Shown here: positions 22,604 through 30,847 of the stretch, one piece after another | Layout of the letters: each line of letters begins with the position of its first letter | Numbering within the stretch: position 1 is the stretch's first letter | Assembly: GCA_017536405.1 (NCBI GenBank) | Contig: JAFXHL010000027.1 | Span: forward strand, 1-34,953 | Origin: Oscillospiraceae bacterium | Lineage (GTDB): Bacteria; Bacillota; Clostridia; Oscillospirales; Ruminococcaceae | Direction: 5' to 3' | Length of the DNA stretch: 34,953 bases | Translations under genes and position numbers: made by a program | The notes under the pieces: generated by a model | The model's database searches: none | Seen by the model: only the letters and a program-made list of their open reading frames with translations | Told to the model about the DNA's origin: nothing

Positions 22604-25116
22604 AAAAAGCCATAACGAAACAGGTCGTTGTCAGAACAGCAACCCTCATTTTAGGCGGGCTTGCGGTTTTAGGAATCATCTGTATAATCATGTGGTTCAA
22701 ACTGCGTGAGATAACAACCAGCCAGGTTGAAAGCCATGTTTCAGGATATGGCGCTATGGCGGCGCAGATAATAGACAATCATCTCAACGACGAAATAGCC
22801 TCTCTTGAAATGATGACCTCTGTAATCAATAAAAAAACAGGAATACCCGATTATGATTTTGAAAATGAATATGGCATTTCCTATGGTGTTATGAAGATTA
22901 CGGGTGAAGCGACATATGGGCAACAGATTGACTTTTCTGAATCAGATGCATTTTTTGAAGCGCTCCACGGAAATCCTTCGGTAAGTTCTGATTCAGAAAA
23001 AACTCTTTTTGCCGTTCCTGTCTATAACAACGGAAATGTAAAATTTGTTTTCTATAAACTCTGTGATAACGATGTTCTCGCGGAACATGTAGACCTTGTC
23101 TGCTATGGCGGAATAGGCGAATGTATGCTCATAGACATCGACGGAAACATAGTATTCCGTTCACAGAATGCAAAGGATAAAAAAGAACTCTCTTTCTATA
23201 CATCTGAAGAAAAGACAGAAACTATGGAAGGCATAAGAGAAACTATGAATGTAAATATTTCTGCGGCAAAATTCTGTCCTTATGATGAAACGGTTATTTT
23301 CGCTTCAGAAACAAACTATCCTAACCTCTATCTCATAGGATATGTTCCCTACGCAGCACCTGCGGGTGATATAAAACTCATCGTTCCCCTTGTTTTATGG
23401 ACATTCGGTCTTTTATGGGTTCTTATCGTTATAGTTTTCGTTTATCTTATGAGTGCAGAACAGAAAGTTCAGCAGAGCGAAGAACTCAGACAGGCAAAAA
23501 TTTCTGCCGAAAAGGCAAACAGAGCAAAGAGTGATTTTCTTGCAAATATGTCACACGAAATAAGAACTCCTATAAATGCCGTTATCGGTATGAATGAGAT
23601 GATTTTAAGAGAGTCAAAGGAGGGCAATATAAGAGAATACGCAACAAATATCGATGCCGCCAGCCACAATCTCTTAGGAATCATAAATGATATATTAGAC
23701 TTTTCAAAGATTGAATCGGGTAAAGTTGATATCGACCTTCAGGATTATAAACTCAGTTCACTTTTAAGGGATATGACAAATATGATAAGCCTTAAAGCAG
23801 AACAGAAAAATCTTGTTTTCAATGTAAATGTAAATGAAAACACTCCCGATTTGCTTTATGGCGACGACCTCAAAATCAAGCAGATTATTTTAAATCTTCT
23901 TACAAATGCTGTGAAATACACTCACAAAGGAAGCGTGACGCTTGATGTAGGTTTCAGCAAATCAGAAAACGATGATGAAATAATGCTTGATATCGCGGTT
24001 TCTGATACAGGTATCGGCATAAAGGAAGAAGAGATGTCATCGCTTTTTGAAAACTTCAGCCGTTTTGATATATCTGCAAACAGAAATATCGAAGGAACAG
24101 GCTTAGGGCTTGCGATAACATATAACCTTGTAAGAATTATGGGCGGTGAAATAGCCGCTGAAAGTGAATACGGAAAAGGCTCTGTATTTAAAATTTCCGT
24201 TCCGCAGAAAGTAACGGGCGAAGATGTTATCGGCACTGAATGGGATAAGATTTCCGAATCCGAAACTCCTGTTTTAAAATCAGAATTCATAACACCCGAT
24301 GCGTCAATCCTTATTGTTGACGACAACAAGATGAACCTTATGGTTGCTAAAAATCTTCTTAAACATACAAAGGCTAAAATAACTACCTGTATGAGTGGTG
24401 AAGAAACGATAGAACTTGTCAAGGAAAATAAATTCGACATCATTCTTCTCGACCATATGATGCCTCATATGGATGGTATCGAAACTCTTAAAATCCTTAA
24501 ATCAATGGATGGCAACAAGAGTTCCGCTGCCGCTGTCATAGCACTTACAGCGAACGCTGTTTCGGGCGTTAAGGATATGTATATCGCAGAAGGTTTTGAC
24601 GACTACATAAGCAAGCCTGTAACAGGAAGTATGCTTGAAGAAAAAATGATAAAATTCCTTTCTGAAGAAAAAATCATCTATACAGAAAATAAGGACAGCG
24701 AAGAAAAAGCTTCTGAAACAAAGAATAATGATGTTTCAGAAAGCAGTAATATTTCTCCTGTCTTTGATTCAGATATCGGCAAGACATATCTTGGCAACGA
24801 TGATGAACTCTATGCAGAAATACTCGGTATGTTCTGTGAAATGCATGGCGAAAAATCAGAAGAACTCGAAAAGTTTGTTTCCGAAGAAAACTGGGCGCAG
24901 TATACCGTTTCTGTCCATGCGCTGAAATCAAATGCTCTTAATATAGGCGGAAAGAAACTTTCGGAACTTTGCCTGAAACTTGAAAAAGCAGGAAAGAAAA
25001 TCAAGGCAGGCGAAGAAATAAAGGAAAATATTTCTTTCATAAAGAAAAATCATTCCGATATGATAAGCCTTTTCAGAGAAACAGTAAACCTCGCAGAAGA
25101 ATATCTAAGAAAATAA
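22600..25116 (+). CDS. Hybrid sensor histidine kinase with receiver and Hpt domains
   Basis: An 838-residue membrane kinase. Order: membrane segment ~12-34, extracytoplasmic sensor ~35-255 (Cache-like, [15 protein letters not shown]), membrane segment ~258-283, and a coiled linker. The HisKA domain follows with phospho-His319 in [14 protein letters not shown]. The HATPase has [18 protein letters not shown] and [10 protein letters not shown]. The receiver has DDNKMN and phospho-Asp618 in [11 protein letters not shown]. The Hpt domain has His773 in [13 protein letters not shown]. The start is GTG 22600, overlapping the previous stop as GTGA. The phosphorelay ends at the Hpt domain and no DNA-binding response regulator is present, so its output partner is encoded elsewhere. 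The two preceding BMP proteins are likely co-sensors. Confidence 0.93.
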   Translation: MKKAITKQVVVRTATLILGGLAVLGIICIIMWFKLREITTSQVESHVSGYGAMAAQIIDNHLNDEIASLEMMTSVINKKTGIPDYDFENEYGISYGVMKITGEATYGQQIDFSESDAFFEALHGNPSVSSDSEKTLFAVPVYNNGNVKFVFYKLCDNDVLAEHVDLVCYGGIGECMLIDIDGNIVFRSQNAKDKKELSFYTSEEKTETMEGIRETMNVNISAAKFCPYDETVIFASETNYPNLYLIGYVPYAAPAGDIKLIVPLVLWTFGLLWVLIVIVFVYLMSAEQKVQQSEELRQAKISAEKANRAKSDFLANMSHEIRTPINAVIGMNEMILRESKEGNIREYATNIDAASHNLLGIINDILDFSKIESGKVDIDLQDYKLSSLLRDMTNMISLKAEQKNLVFNVNVNENTPDLLYGDDLKIKQIILNLLTNAVKYTHKGSVTLDVGFSKSENDDEIMLDIAVSDTGIGIKEEEMSSLFENFSRFDISANRNIEGTGLGLAITYNLVRIMGGEIAAESEYGKGSVFKISVPQKVTGEDVIGTEWDKISESETPVLKSEFITPDASILIVDDNKMNLMVAKNLLKHTKAKITTCMSGEETIELVKENKFDIILLDHMMPHMDGIETLKILKSMDGNKSSAAAVIALTANAVSGVKDMYIAEGFDDYISKPVTGSMLEEKMIKFLSEEKIIYTENKDSEEKASETKNNDVSESSNISPVFDSDIGKTYLGNDDELYAEILGMFCEMHGEKSEELEKFVSEENWAQYTVSVHALKSNALNIGGKKLSELCLKLEKAGKKIKAGEEIKENISFIKKNHSDMISLFRETVNLAEEYLRK

Positions 25117-25155
25117 AAAAACCGTACTCAGTGAAAAATCTGAGTACGGTTTTTG
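25117..25155. terminator. Bidirectional terminator between the kinase and the tautomerase
   Basis: ACCGTACTCAG (25121-25131) pairs with CTGAGTACGGT (25140-25150), flanked by A-rich DNA on the left and T-rich DNA on the right. It serves both converging genes. Confidence 0.9.
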
Positions 25156-25157
25156 TT

Positions 25158-25499
25158 TTAGAGATTAGACCCGTTCCAGCCCCATGTATCCATCATCGTA
25201 TAACTTACATATACGCAATCGGGCGAAAGCGAGAGGGTTTCTGTGAGTATCCCCGTTATTCTTGCAGTAAGGTCTGAAAGAGCACTCTGTGATGCGTTTC
25301 CGTAAACACTTACTTCAACCATGGCAGCGGGAACATTCTCTCCTCTGAAAAAGAGCTTTTTATCTCCCTCAACGCACACCATAAGCCACATTTCTGACTT
25401 TCCGGGAATTGCTGTTATCGCTTTTCCGAGTTCGGTTTTTATGATGTTTACTTTTTCATCAGAAACTTCTCTGTTTGTTTTTACATTTATAAAAGGCAT
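25158..25499 (-). CDS. MIF-like tautomerase
   Basis: A 113-residue cytoplasmic protein of the macrophage migration inhibitory factor/phenylpyruvate tautomerase family, matching MIF in length (~115). The catalytic Pro immediately after the initiator Met is present (MPFINVKTN), and the C-terminus TWGWNGSNL corresponds to the conserved GWN-S region. AAGGAGG precedes the ATG. The physiological substrate in bacteria is unclear. It is monocistronic, with its own promoter, in a leader nearly identical to that of the neighbouring acyltransferase gene. Confidence 0.85.
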   Translation of the reverse strand: MPFINVKTNREVSDEKVNIIKTELGKAITAIPGKSEMWLMVCVEGDKKLFFRGENVPAAMVEVSVYGNASQSALSDLTARITGILTETLSLSPDCVYVSYTMMDTWGWNGSNL

Positions 25500-25554
25500 A
25501 GTTATTCCTCCTTGTGTTTTTTAAAATTATAACGCAGTTTTATCAAAAAGTAAA
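25498..25554 (-). promoter_or_regulatory. Promoter/leader of the tautomerase gene, repeat copy 1
   Basis: Minus strand: TTTACT (25549-25554), 17-bp spacer, TATAAT (25526-25531), then AAGGAGG and the ATG. Positions 25504-25531 match 26680-26707 at 27 of 28 bases, so the -10 box, leader and ribosome site are duplicated. Confidence 0.7.
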
Positions 25555-25558
25555 TATT

Positions 25559-26674
25559 CTATCTGAAATCAAATTCAGCAAAATCCTCATAATTTTCAAA
25601 AAATACATTTCCTTCTCTTCTCCATGCGATATTTTCTTTTATTATTCTCGCAGGATTTCCTGCTATACTACAGTTTTTCGGGAATTTTTTATTCACAAAT
25701 GTATTAGCCCCTACTATGCTGCCATCTCCTATATCACATCCGCTGAACAACATTGATCTGATGCCTACCCAAACATGTTCTCCGATTATAGTTGTTTTCC
25801 CTTCTATATTCAGATTTTTTCCTGTTTCCATGTCAAACATATTATGGCCATTTCCTGCCCTTACTGAAATATTGCTGGAAAACATACAGTCTTTCCCTAC
25901 AAATATCCTGCTGTTTTGCGCAGAAATCATCTGACCCTCTACACATATAGTCACATTTTCGGATATAATCAATTCAGAATTTTTATATGCCCATAAAAAC
26001 ATATATTTTGTCGGTCTGAAACAAGCATATATTCTGAAATTATTTTTTACAACCAGATTACTTGAATATGTTGACATAATAATACAACGACCTTCGGATC
26101 TGAAATTCTTTCCTATATGGATTTTACTGTTTGTTTCAGATAATATCTCACTCTTTTCATCAAATCCGGAACAATCTTCAATAACCGCTTCGGAATTATC
26201 AGAAATAGTAATTTTTGTTTCTTTAAACATACAATCCTTACCTATTGTCAGTTTACCTGCATTTTTTAGCCTTATATCGATTTTATATGTTTGTTCCGCA
26301 TTGTATTCATTGCCATATATATCGTTATAATGAATGCATCCGCCGTCAAGAGTAATCTCTTTACAAGGGTACCAGTAATCTTCAAATTCATTGTAATTAT
26401 TTTCTTTGAAAAATGATATAATATCATCGTATGTATTGAGTAATCCCACATAAACAAAATAACTGTTTTCTTTTATTATTTCTCTGCTGTATACGGGCAA
26501 AGAATTGAATGTATTGTTTTTATCATAATCACGATCTATGTATCCTACAACATTTATTCCGTTTTCTCTTAAAAAGCCAAGGATATCATCATTTCTTTCG
26601 CAAGCGCCCCATATCAGAACTTTATTGCCATTTTTCGTTATACTTTCTATGAGAATTTCTTTGTTGTGAAGCAT
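25559..26674 (-). CDS. Left-handed beta-helix (hexapeptide) acyltransferase with N-terminal nucleotide-type domain
   Basis: A 371-residue protein. Residues ~1-90 look like a Rossmann-type half (KVLIWGACERNDDILGFL, INVVGYIDRDY), as in sugar-modifying PglD-like or nucleoside-sugar enzymes. Residues ~125-365 are imperfect hexapeptide repeats ending in the classic acetyl-CoA site IIGEHVWVGIRSMLFSG, IGDGSIVGANTFV and SIAGNPARII, which indicates a CatB/WbbJ-type O- or N-acetyltransferase. His in AGNGHNMFD is the probable base. The ATG at 26674 follows AAGGAGGAA (26681-26689); an upstream in-frame ATG at 26779 lies across the neighbouring terminator and is rejected. The gene is more AT-rich than its neighbours and is bracketed by a duplicated leader, suggesting acquisition. 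A role in surface-glycan acetylation is likely but unproven. Confidence 0.8.
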   Translation of the reverse strand: MLHNKEILIESITKNGNKVLIWGACERNDDILGFLRENGINVVGYIDRDYDKNNTFNSLPVYSREIIKENSYFVYVGLLNTYDDIISFFKENNYNEFEDYWYPCKEITLDGGCIHYNDIYGNEYNAEQTYKIDIRLKNAGKLTIGKDCMFKETKITISDNSEAVIEDCSGFDEKSEILSETNSKIHIGKNFRSEGRCIIMSTYSSNLVVKNNFRIYACFRPTKYMFLWAYKNSELIISENVTICVEGQMISAQNSRIFVGKDCMFSSNISVRAGNGHNMFDMETGKNLNIEGKTTIIGEHVWVGIRSMLFSGCDIGDGSIVGANTFVNKKFPKNCSIAGNPARIIKENIAWRREGNVFFENYEDFAEFDFR

Positions 26675-26730
26675 AGGTAATTCCTCCTTGTGTTTTTTTA
26701 AATTATACCACATATATCCACTCAAAACAA
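26672..26730 (-). promoter_or_regulatory. Promoter/leader of the acyltransferase gene, repeat copy 2
   Basis: Minus strand: TTGTTT (26725-26730), 17-bp spacer, TATAAT (26702-26707), then AAGGAGG and the ATG. The 28-bp stretch 26680-26707 repeats 25504-25531 with one mismatch. Confidence 0.65.
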
Positions 26731-26732
26731 GT

Positions 26733-26766
26733 AAAAAATCCACCCGTATAAACGGGTGGATTTTTA
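26733..26766 (-). terminator. Terminator downstream of the recombinase-spoVT gene
   Basis: TCCACCCG (26739-26746) pairs with CGGGTGGA (26753-26760), flanked by A-rich DNA on the left and T-rich on the right, so it is active in the minus direction immediately after the stop. It was presumably the native spoVT terminator. Confidence 0.85.
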
Positions 26767-26768
26767 GT

Positions 26769-28964
26769 TTAGTCCTCAATCTGTTTTCCTAAAAATTGCG
26801 CTGCCGCCTGAACGAGACTGAGATGAATATCCGTTGCTGTCGAATCGGGGCTTGGCGCTAAAAAAGCGACCGCACCCGTAACATCGCCCGATGTTAAAAT
26901 CGGTGCGCAGGCTATTGCGGAACGGTCTATCCCCTCAACAGGGAAAACCCTCTGTTCACCGCTTTTATAGATATAGGTCTTTCGCTTTTCTAATATTTCT
27001 TCAGGCCCTGCTGAAACCCTGCGTTCGTTGAATTCTCTTTTCTGAACGCCTGAAACTGCAATAACATGGTCTCTGTCAAACACAACAACGGGGCAGGATG
27101 CGAGTTTTGTTATGACGTCAGCCACAGCCACAGCATTCCCCGACATTTCACCTATCGCAGAATATTTCTTGAAGATGACTTCCCCGTCGGCACTTGTGTA
27201 AATTTCAAGCGGGTCACCGCCACTGATAACATTGACAGTATAAGCCTTTGCAGGACGGTTTTTCGGCCTGCATATATAGCGTGTTTCAAATGAGTTACCT
27301 ATACTGCCAAACTGAAAATTTACGGTTTCCTCTCTTTCGGGCAAAGTCCCCGTTTTTAAAAGTGTGTCAATATCGGATTTCAGTTTTATCTCGATATTCT
27401 TGTTTTCATAGACATCTATTCTTTCTATTATAAGAGAGATATCCGACTTTTCAAGTCTGTCTTTTTTAAGAATATCATCGAAAACATCAAAGACAGTTTT
27501 AGACATTCTTGCGATTTCAACTATCGAACTTCTTTTTCTGATATTTTCCTTTATCTGATTTTTGCAACCGTTTATTCTGTTTATAGCGTCTTCTTCGAGT
27601 TCTCTGTATGTTTCCTCGATAAGTTCTTCGTTATCGGGATTTTTCATAAGTTCACGGATTTTCTGCTTTTCGATCGCTTTCAGTTCTTCTTTCGCACTGT
27701 TAAGTTGCTTTTCAAGGATTTTTATTATGTTGTCGCTTTCTTTAACAGTCTGTTCCTCGCCCGAAACTGTATTCTGAAGTTTATCAATCATATCTTCACA
27801 GTTGTTTTTGACAAGCCTGATATAATCCTTTACAACAGCGTCAAGAAAATCAAGGGTTGTGTTGTGTGCCGTGCAGGCATTTAGTCCCCTCTTGTGATAA
27901 GAACCACAGATATATGACGGAGTGAGTTTTATTGAACTTCTGCTGAACATCGGTTCACCACAGTCCCCACAGAATAACTTACCCGTGTATGGAGTGGGAT
28001 ATTTTTTAACCCCTCTGTAAGAGGTTGTTGTTCTTTCCTTGAGTTGTTCCTGTGTGTCAAGAAAAAGTCTGTCATCGATTATCGCTTCGTGGTGCTTTTC
28101 GATAACTATATGGTCGCTTTCATCAACCTTTGTGTCTTTTCCCTTGATAGTTCTTCGGGTGTATTTGTGTCCCCTGAATGTTCCTATATAATAATCGTTG
28201 CGAAGTATTCCCTGAACGGTTATGATGCTCCATTCATTCTTTACCTTGCGCTTGTATTCCTTTTCGGATTCTTCGGCGCGTTCTCTTTCTTTCGCCCTTG
28301 GGGTAGGTATATTCTTTTCGGTAAGATAATTTGCTATCTTCTTATATCCCCAGCCCTCAACGGAATAGAGCCTGAAAATTTCTTTTACAACCTCTGCCTC
28401 GTCGGGAACAATTTCGATTATGTTCTTCTTCTGATTTTTTATGATATATCCATAAGGAACAGCACAAAGCCATTCCCCCGCTTTCTGTTTCATATCAATA
28501 ACACTGCGGACTTTCTTGCTTGTTTCGGTAACGGGCATTTCATTGAAAAGAAAACGGATCGCAATGTTTGTCCACTCATCATTTGTGGGATAATCAATGC
28601 CATCCATAATGCTTATAATGCGTATTCCCTTATCTCTCATCTTTTCAAGTTCGTTAAGACCCAAACTTGTTCTTCTCGAAAAACGGGAGAAATCCTTTAC
28701 AACAAGAATTCTTGATTTTCCTTCAAGGAGATTTTTTCTGAGAGTCATATAGTTCTCACGCTCTTCAAAGGTATAACCCGATTTATCTCTGTCAACATAT
28801 TCTTTAACGGTGCATCTCGGAAAATGCTGTTTTACATAAGAATTGATAATCTTGAGCTGATTTTCGATAGAGGTGTTTGAATCGCTTTCTCTCTCGGTGT
28901 CAACCGAAATTCTCGCATAGACGGATATTTCTTCCGTAAGTTGTGAATCAGCTAACTTTACCAT
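26769..28964 (-). CDS. Large serine recombinase fused to the C-terminal part of SpoVT
   Basis: A 731-residue chimera. Residues ~12-160 are a serine-recombinase catalytic domain: nucleophile Ser20 in YARIS, and VKDFSRFSRR. ~185-300 is a recombinase DNA-binding domain. ~325-365 is a zinc ribbon (CGDCGEPM, then two more cysteines). ~395-460 is a coiled coil. Typical recombinase sequence ends near 560-575. From residue 582 (GGDPLEIYTSADGEVIFKKY) to the end are 150 residues of SpoVT, a sporulation transcription factor: the second half of its AbrB-type DNA-binding domain, then the whole GAF-like domain (VVVFDRDHVIAVSG, PILTSGDVTGAV, AAAQFLGKQIED). About 30 N-terminal SpoVT residues are missing. The start has AAAGGGGA upstream and a strong promoter. 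The best explanation is an element integrated inside spoVT; a stable fusion protein is the alternative. Confidence 0.88.
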   Translation of the reverse strand: MVKLADSQLTEEISVYARISVDTERESDSNTSIENQLKIINSYVKQHFPRCTVKEYVDRDKSGYTFEERENYMTLRKNLLEGKSRILVVKDFSRFSRRTSLGLNELEKMRDKGIRIISIMDGIDYPTNDEWTNIAIRFLFNEMPVTETSKKVRSVIDMKQKAGEWLCAVPYGYIIKNQKKNIIEIVPDEAEVVKEIFRLYSVEGWGYKKIANYLTEKNIPTPRAKERERAEESEKEYKRKVKNEWSIITVQGILRNDYYIGTFRGHKYTRRTIKGKDTKVDESDHIVIEKHHEAIIDDRLFLDTQEQLKERTTTSYRGVKKYPTPYTGKLFCGDCGEPMFSRSSIKLTPSYICGSYHKRGLNACTAHNTTLDFLDAVVKDYIRLVKNNCEDMIDKLQNTVSGEEQTVKESDNIIKILEKQLNSAKEELKAIEKQKIRELMKNPDNEELIEETYRELEEDAINRINGCKNQIKENIRKRSSIVEIARMSKTVFDVFDDILKKDRLEKSDISLIIERIDVYENKNIEIKLKSDIDTLLKTGTLPEREETVNFQFGSIGNSFETRYICRPKNRPAKAYTVNVISGGDPLEIYTSADGEVIFKKYSAIGEMSGNAVAVADVITKLASCPVVVFDRDHVIAVSGVQKREFNERRVSAGPEEILEKRKTYIYKSGEQRVFPVEGIDRSAIACAPILTSGDVTGAVAFLAPSPDSTATDIHLSLVQAAAQFLGKQIED
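27205..27245. other. Recombinase/spoVT junction, candidate attachment site
   Basis: On the minus strand the coding sequence changes from recombinase-type to SpoVT-type around GTTATCAGTGGCGGTGACCC (27211-27230). SpoVT homology begins at GGC GGT GAC (from 27221). The crossover core of the putative element should lie at or just before this point. The partner site with the spoVT 5' end is not in the window. Confidence 0.55.
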
Positions 28965-28997
28965 ATTGAATTTATCCCCTTTCTTTGTTTTTACAAC

Positions 28998-29026
28998 ATT
29001 GTATCATAAAATAAGTAGTTTGTCAA
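28998..29026 (-). promoter_or_regulatory. Promoter of the recombinase-spoVT gene
   Basis: Minus strand: TTGACA (29021-29026), 17-bp spacer, TACAAT (28998-29003), 33 bp before the ATG. It is a vegetative-type promoter inside the putative element. Confidence 0.75.
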
Positions 29027-29043
29027 GGGAAAGGGAGAAAAGA

Positions 29044-29081
29044 AAACGCCGTACTCGATATATTCCGGATACGGCTTTTTT
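29044..29081. terminator. Terminator between the hypothetical gene and the recombinase promoter
   Basis: GCCGTA (29048-29053) and TACGGC (29070-29075) pair, with further CG pairs inside. T-rich tails exist in both directions (TTTTTT on plus, GTTTTCTTTTC on minus). It ends the minus-strand gene at 29096. Confidence 0.65.
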
Positions 29082-29095
29082 GATAAATTAAGATT

Positions 29096-29650
29096 TTATC
29101 GTATACTCCAAAGAATGCTATCGATTTTCTTTACACTTGATATATGCTTATAATCAGGCATCACACGTTCAAATGCTTCGATACACTCTTTCGCTTTATC
29201 TGTTTGCAAGAAATCTGCATACCACTTTTCCATATCGGCATAAAGTGCGATGGCATTTGATAATCGTTCTTCTTTGGTTGCACCGACCAATTCCATATTC
29301 AGATTCTGAACCACATATCTGTCCCAAATTGGTTTGTCGGGAAATATTGTCGCAAGCATCTTGCTTGAAAATGATGGTTCAATGTTTCCTGTGTGTTCAT
29401 ACAAATGTGTCAGAATACTTGCAAATGTTGGTGTGCTACCCTTGACACTCTCGAAATGATCGTAGTAAACCTTTCGCCACGTTTCGTTTCTTCTGACTAT
29501 GTAAAATCCATTGAATGTTCTTTGAAAATCGGTATCCGTAGACACATCAGTCTTTTTCACTTGTTCCATAATGAATTGATATTTATCAAGGCCCATACTT
29601 GATGCTAAGCGTTCTTGAAAAATCTTGTTGACATCAAAGTTTATGTCCAT
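29096..29650 (-). CDS. Hypothetical protein, possible DNA-glycosylase-like fold
   Basis: A 184-residue soluble protein that I cannot name. It is largely alpha-helical and has no signal peptide or membrane segment. Conserved-looking stretches are FNGFYIVRRNETWRKVYYDHFE, then HLYEHTGNIEPSFSSKMLATI and DKPIWDRYVVQNL. The last two faintly resemble the substrate-pocket region of OGG-like helix-hairpin-helix proteins (SK...PIWD), but no HhH hairpin is obvious, so this is only a suggestion. The start ATG 29650 is preceded by GGAGGTG on the minus strand. It has its own terminator and lies within the putative integrated element beside the recombinase. Confidence 0.65.
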   Translation of the reverse strand: MDINFDVNKIFQERLASSMGLDKYQFIMEQVKKTDVSTDTDFQRTFNGFYIVRRNETWRKVYYDHFESVKGSTPTFASILTHLYEHTGNIEPSFSSKMLATIFPDKPIWDRYVVQNLNMELVGATKEERLSNAIALYADMEKWYADFLQTDKAKECIEAFERVMPDYKHISSVKKIDSILWSIR

Positions 29651-30118
29651 TGTCTACACCTCCGAATTCAATTTTTCAGTCTGCCTTATTTCCTACAGTA
29701 TACCATAACTCTCTGACTCTATCAATAATTACCCCAACTAATTATGATAACATAAAAAATTGAAAGTTCGGGGTGATTTTAAAAATATTTTTTATAGAGG
29801 TCAGACCCACCCTTTACAAAGCGCGTATCTACGTACTTTTATACAAAAATTTTATCCACTTTTTAACCTCCCCAAAATCAAAAAATCCGTTTTCCATTTA
29901 TAAAGAGTCATCTACACCTCAATTACTATAGTATTTTTAGACTACACTAAACGCTGTTTTTAATACACATAGGGGGGTACATCGCATTCATTTTATAGCT
30001 GTGAGCGTAGTTTTCTTGTAAATCAGAGGGGTTTTTTTAAGAATCAGGATTCTGATTTCAAAAAATCGGGATTTTTAAAAAAGCGGATTTTTATATAAAA
30101 AGCATATAAGAAAAGACA
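29651..30118. other. AT-rich non-coding stretch
   Basis: About 470 bp without a convincing gene. It contains A/T runs, a short hairpin AATCAG-GATT-CTGATT (30042-30057), and G or C clusters such as TAGGGGGGTACATCGC (29969-29985 area). It may hold the end or a transfer or replication region of a mobile element, but no such site was identified. Confidence 0.4.
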
Positions 30119-30233
30119 CCACCCCGTGCCACAGAGCGAAGCTCTGTTAAGGGGCAGAGAACGTGGAGATTTATCTCCCGTTCTGTGTCACGGGTGAACT
30201 CGCCGTAAGGCGTGGGCACAAGGCACGGGGTGG
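30119..30233. other. 115-bp cloverleaf-like structured segment
   Basis: A perfect 12-bp outer stem, CCACCCCGTGCC (30119-30130) with GGCACGGGGTGG (30222-30233), encloses three hairpins. These are ACAGAGC-GAA-GCTCTGT (30131-30147); AGAACG-T-GGAGA with TCTCC-CGTTCT around TTTA (30158-30184); and CGCC-GTAA-GGCG (30201-30212). It is far more GC-rich than its surroundings. It could be a cruciform recognition site or a structured RNA. No open frame spans it, and strand is undetermined. Confidence 0.6.
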
Positions 30234-30484
30234 GTAAAAGGAAAGCGAATTTTGAAAAAAGTGCAAAAGTGCATCGAAGATATCTCTGAAAAGTGGCATA
30301 CTACTTTTATAAAGAACGGGATAATATGAAACGAAACGCGATAGAATAACCTTTAAACTAAAAACAGTAATAACCAAAATCCGATTATCAGTTCAAGGTG
30401 CATTGACAGAAAACTATGCGAAAAAGGCTGTTATGTTTCTCTGGGACACGAACGACCCGAATTTATCTTGCGAGGAAACAAGAC

Positions 30485-30521
30485 AGACGGAAGTGTGTAA
30501 AATGCGCACTTCCGTCTTTTA
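30485..30521 (+). terminator. Terminator-like hairpin in the accessory non-coding region
   Basis: AGACGGAAGTG (30485-30495) pairs perfectly with CACTTCCGTCT (30507-30517), followed by TTTT. No convincing gene precedes it. An open frame without a start codon runs from ~30327 across the hairpin (containing AKKAVMFLWDTNDPN), and may be a decayed remnant. Confidence 0.6.
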
Positions 30522-30550
30522 TGTATGGTTTTATACAACCGAAAGAAAAA

Positions 30551-30661
30551 GATTTTTTTCAACAATTTAAAATTTTTTTCAACAAATTGATTTTTTTTAA
30601 AAATTTTTTTCAACAATTTAATTTTTTTTATTTTTTTTAAAAAATTTTTTCAACAAATTTG
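30551..30661. repeat. T-rich direct repeats containing TTTTTTCAACAA
   Basis: Four copies of an ATTTTTTTCAACAA-type unit, at about 30552, 30572, 30602 and 30643, are separated by 20-41 nt of A/T-only sequence. They could be iteron-like, a nucleoid-protein site or slippage-born low-complexity DNA. Confidence 0.55.
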
Positions 30662-30771
30662 ATTTTTGGCGTTTTTTCGCTCAAAAGTGCCTGTTTTGTA
30701 TAAATTTATACATTTGAGTTTTTAAGACCTGAAAAGCCTCTCCGACTTTTCTTAAATCCTCTATTTTCCTA

Positions 30772-30822
30772 TTGACAAAATGACTTGGATAATATATAAT
30801 TAACTTTAAAGTAAATTACTTT
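30772..30822 (+). promoter_or_regulatory. Consensus promoter and palindromic operator of the ATPase gene
   Basis: Perfect TTGACA (30772-30777), 17-bp spacer, perfect TATAAT (30795-30800). Directly at the expected start site are ACTTTAAAGT (30803-30812, 10-bp palindrome) and the overlapping AAAGTA-AAT-TACTTT (30808-30822). Such a strong promoter with a start-site palindrome suggests tight repression. Confidence 0.7.
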
Positions 30823-30847
30823 TGTTTCACTTTAAGGAGATGATATT

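Noticed and set aside
26675-26779. N-terminal extension of the acyltransferase to an ATG at 26779
   Set aside because: It would cross the recombinase-spoVT terminator and the promoter and ribosome site of the gene itself.
28044-28715. Plus-strand open frame of 223 codons
   Set aside because: It lies wholly opposite the recombinase gene, which has clear family motifs, and its translation has no recognisable domain or ribosome site.
30416-30640. Plus-strand open frame of 74 codons
   Set aside because: It runs across a terminator hairpin into low-complexity A/T repeats and has no ribosome site.
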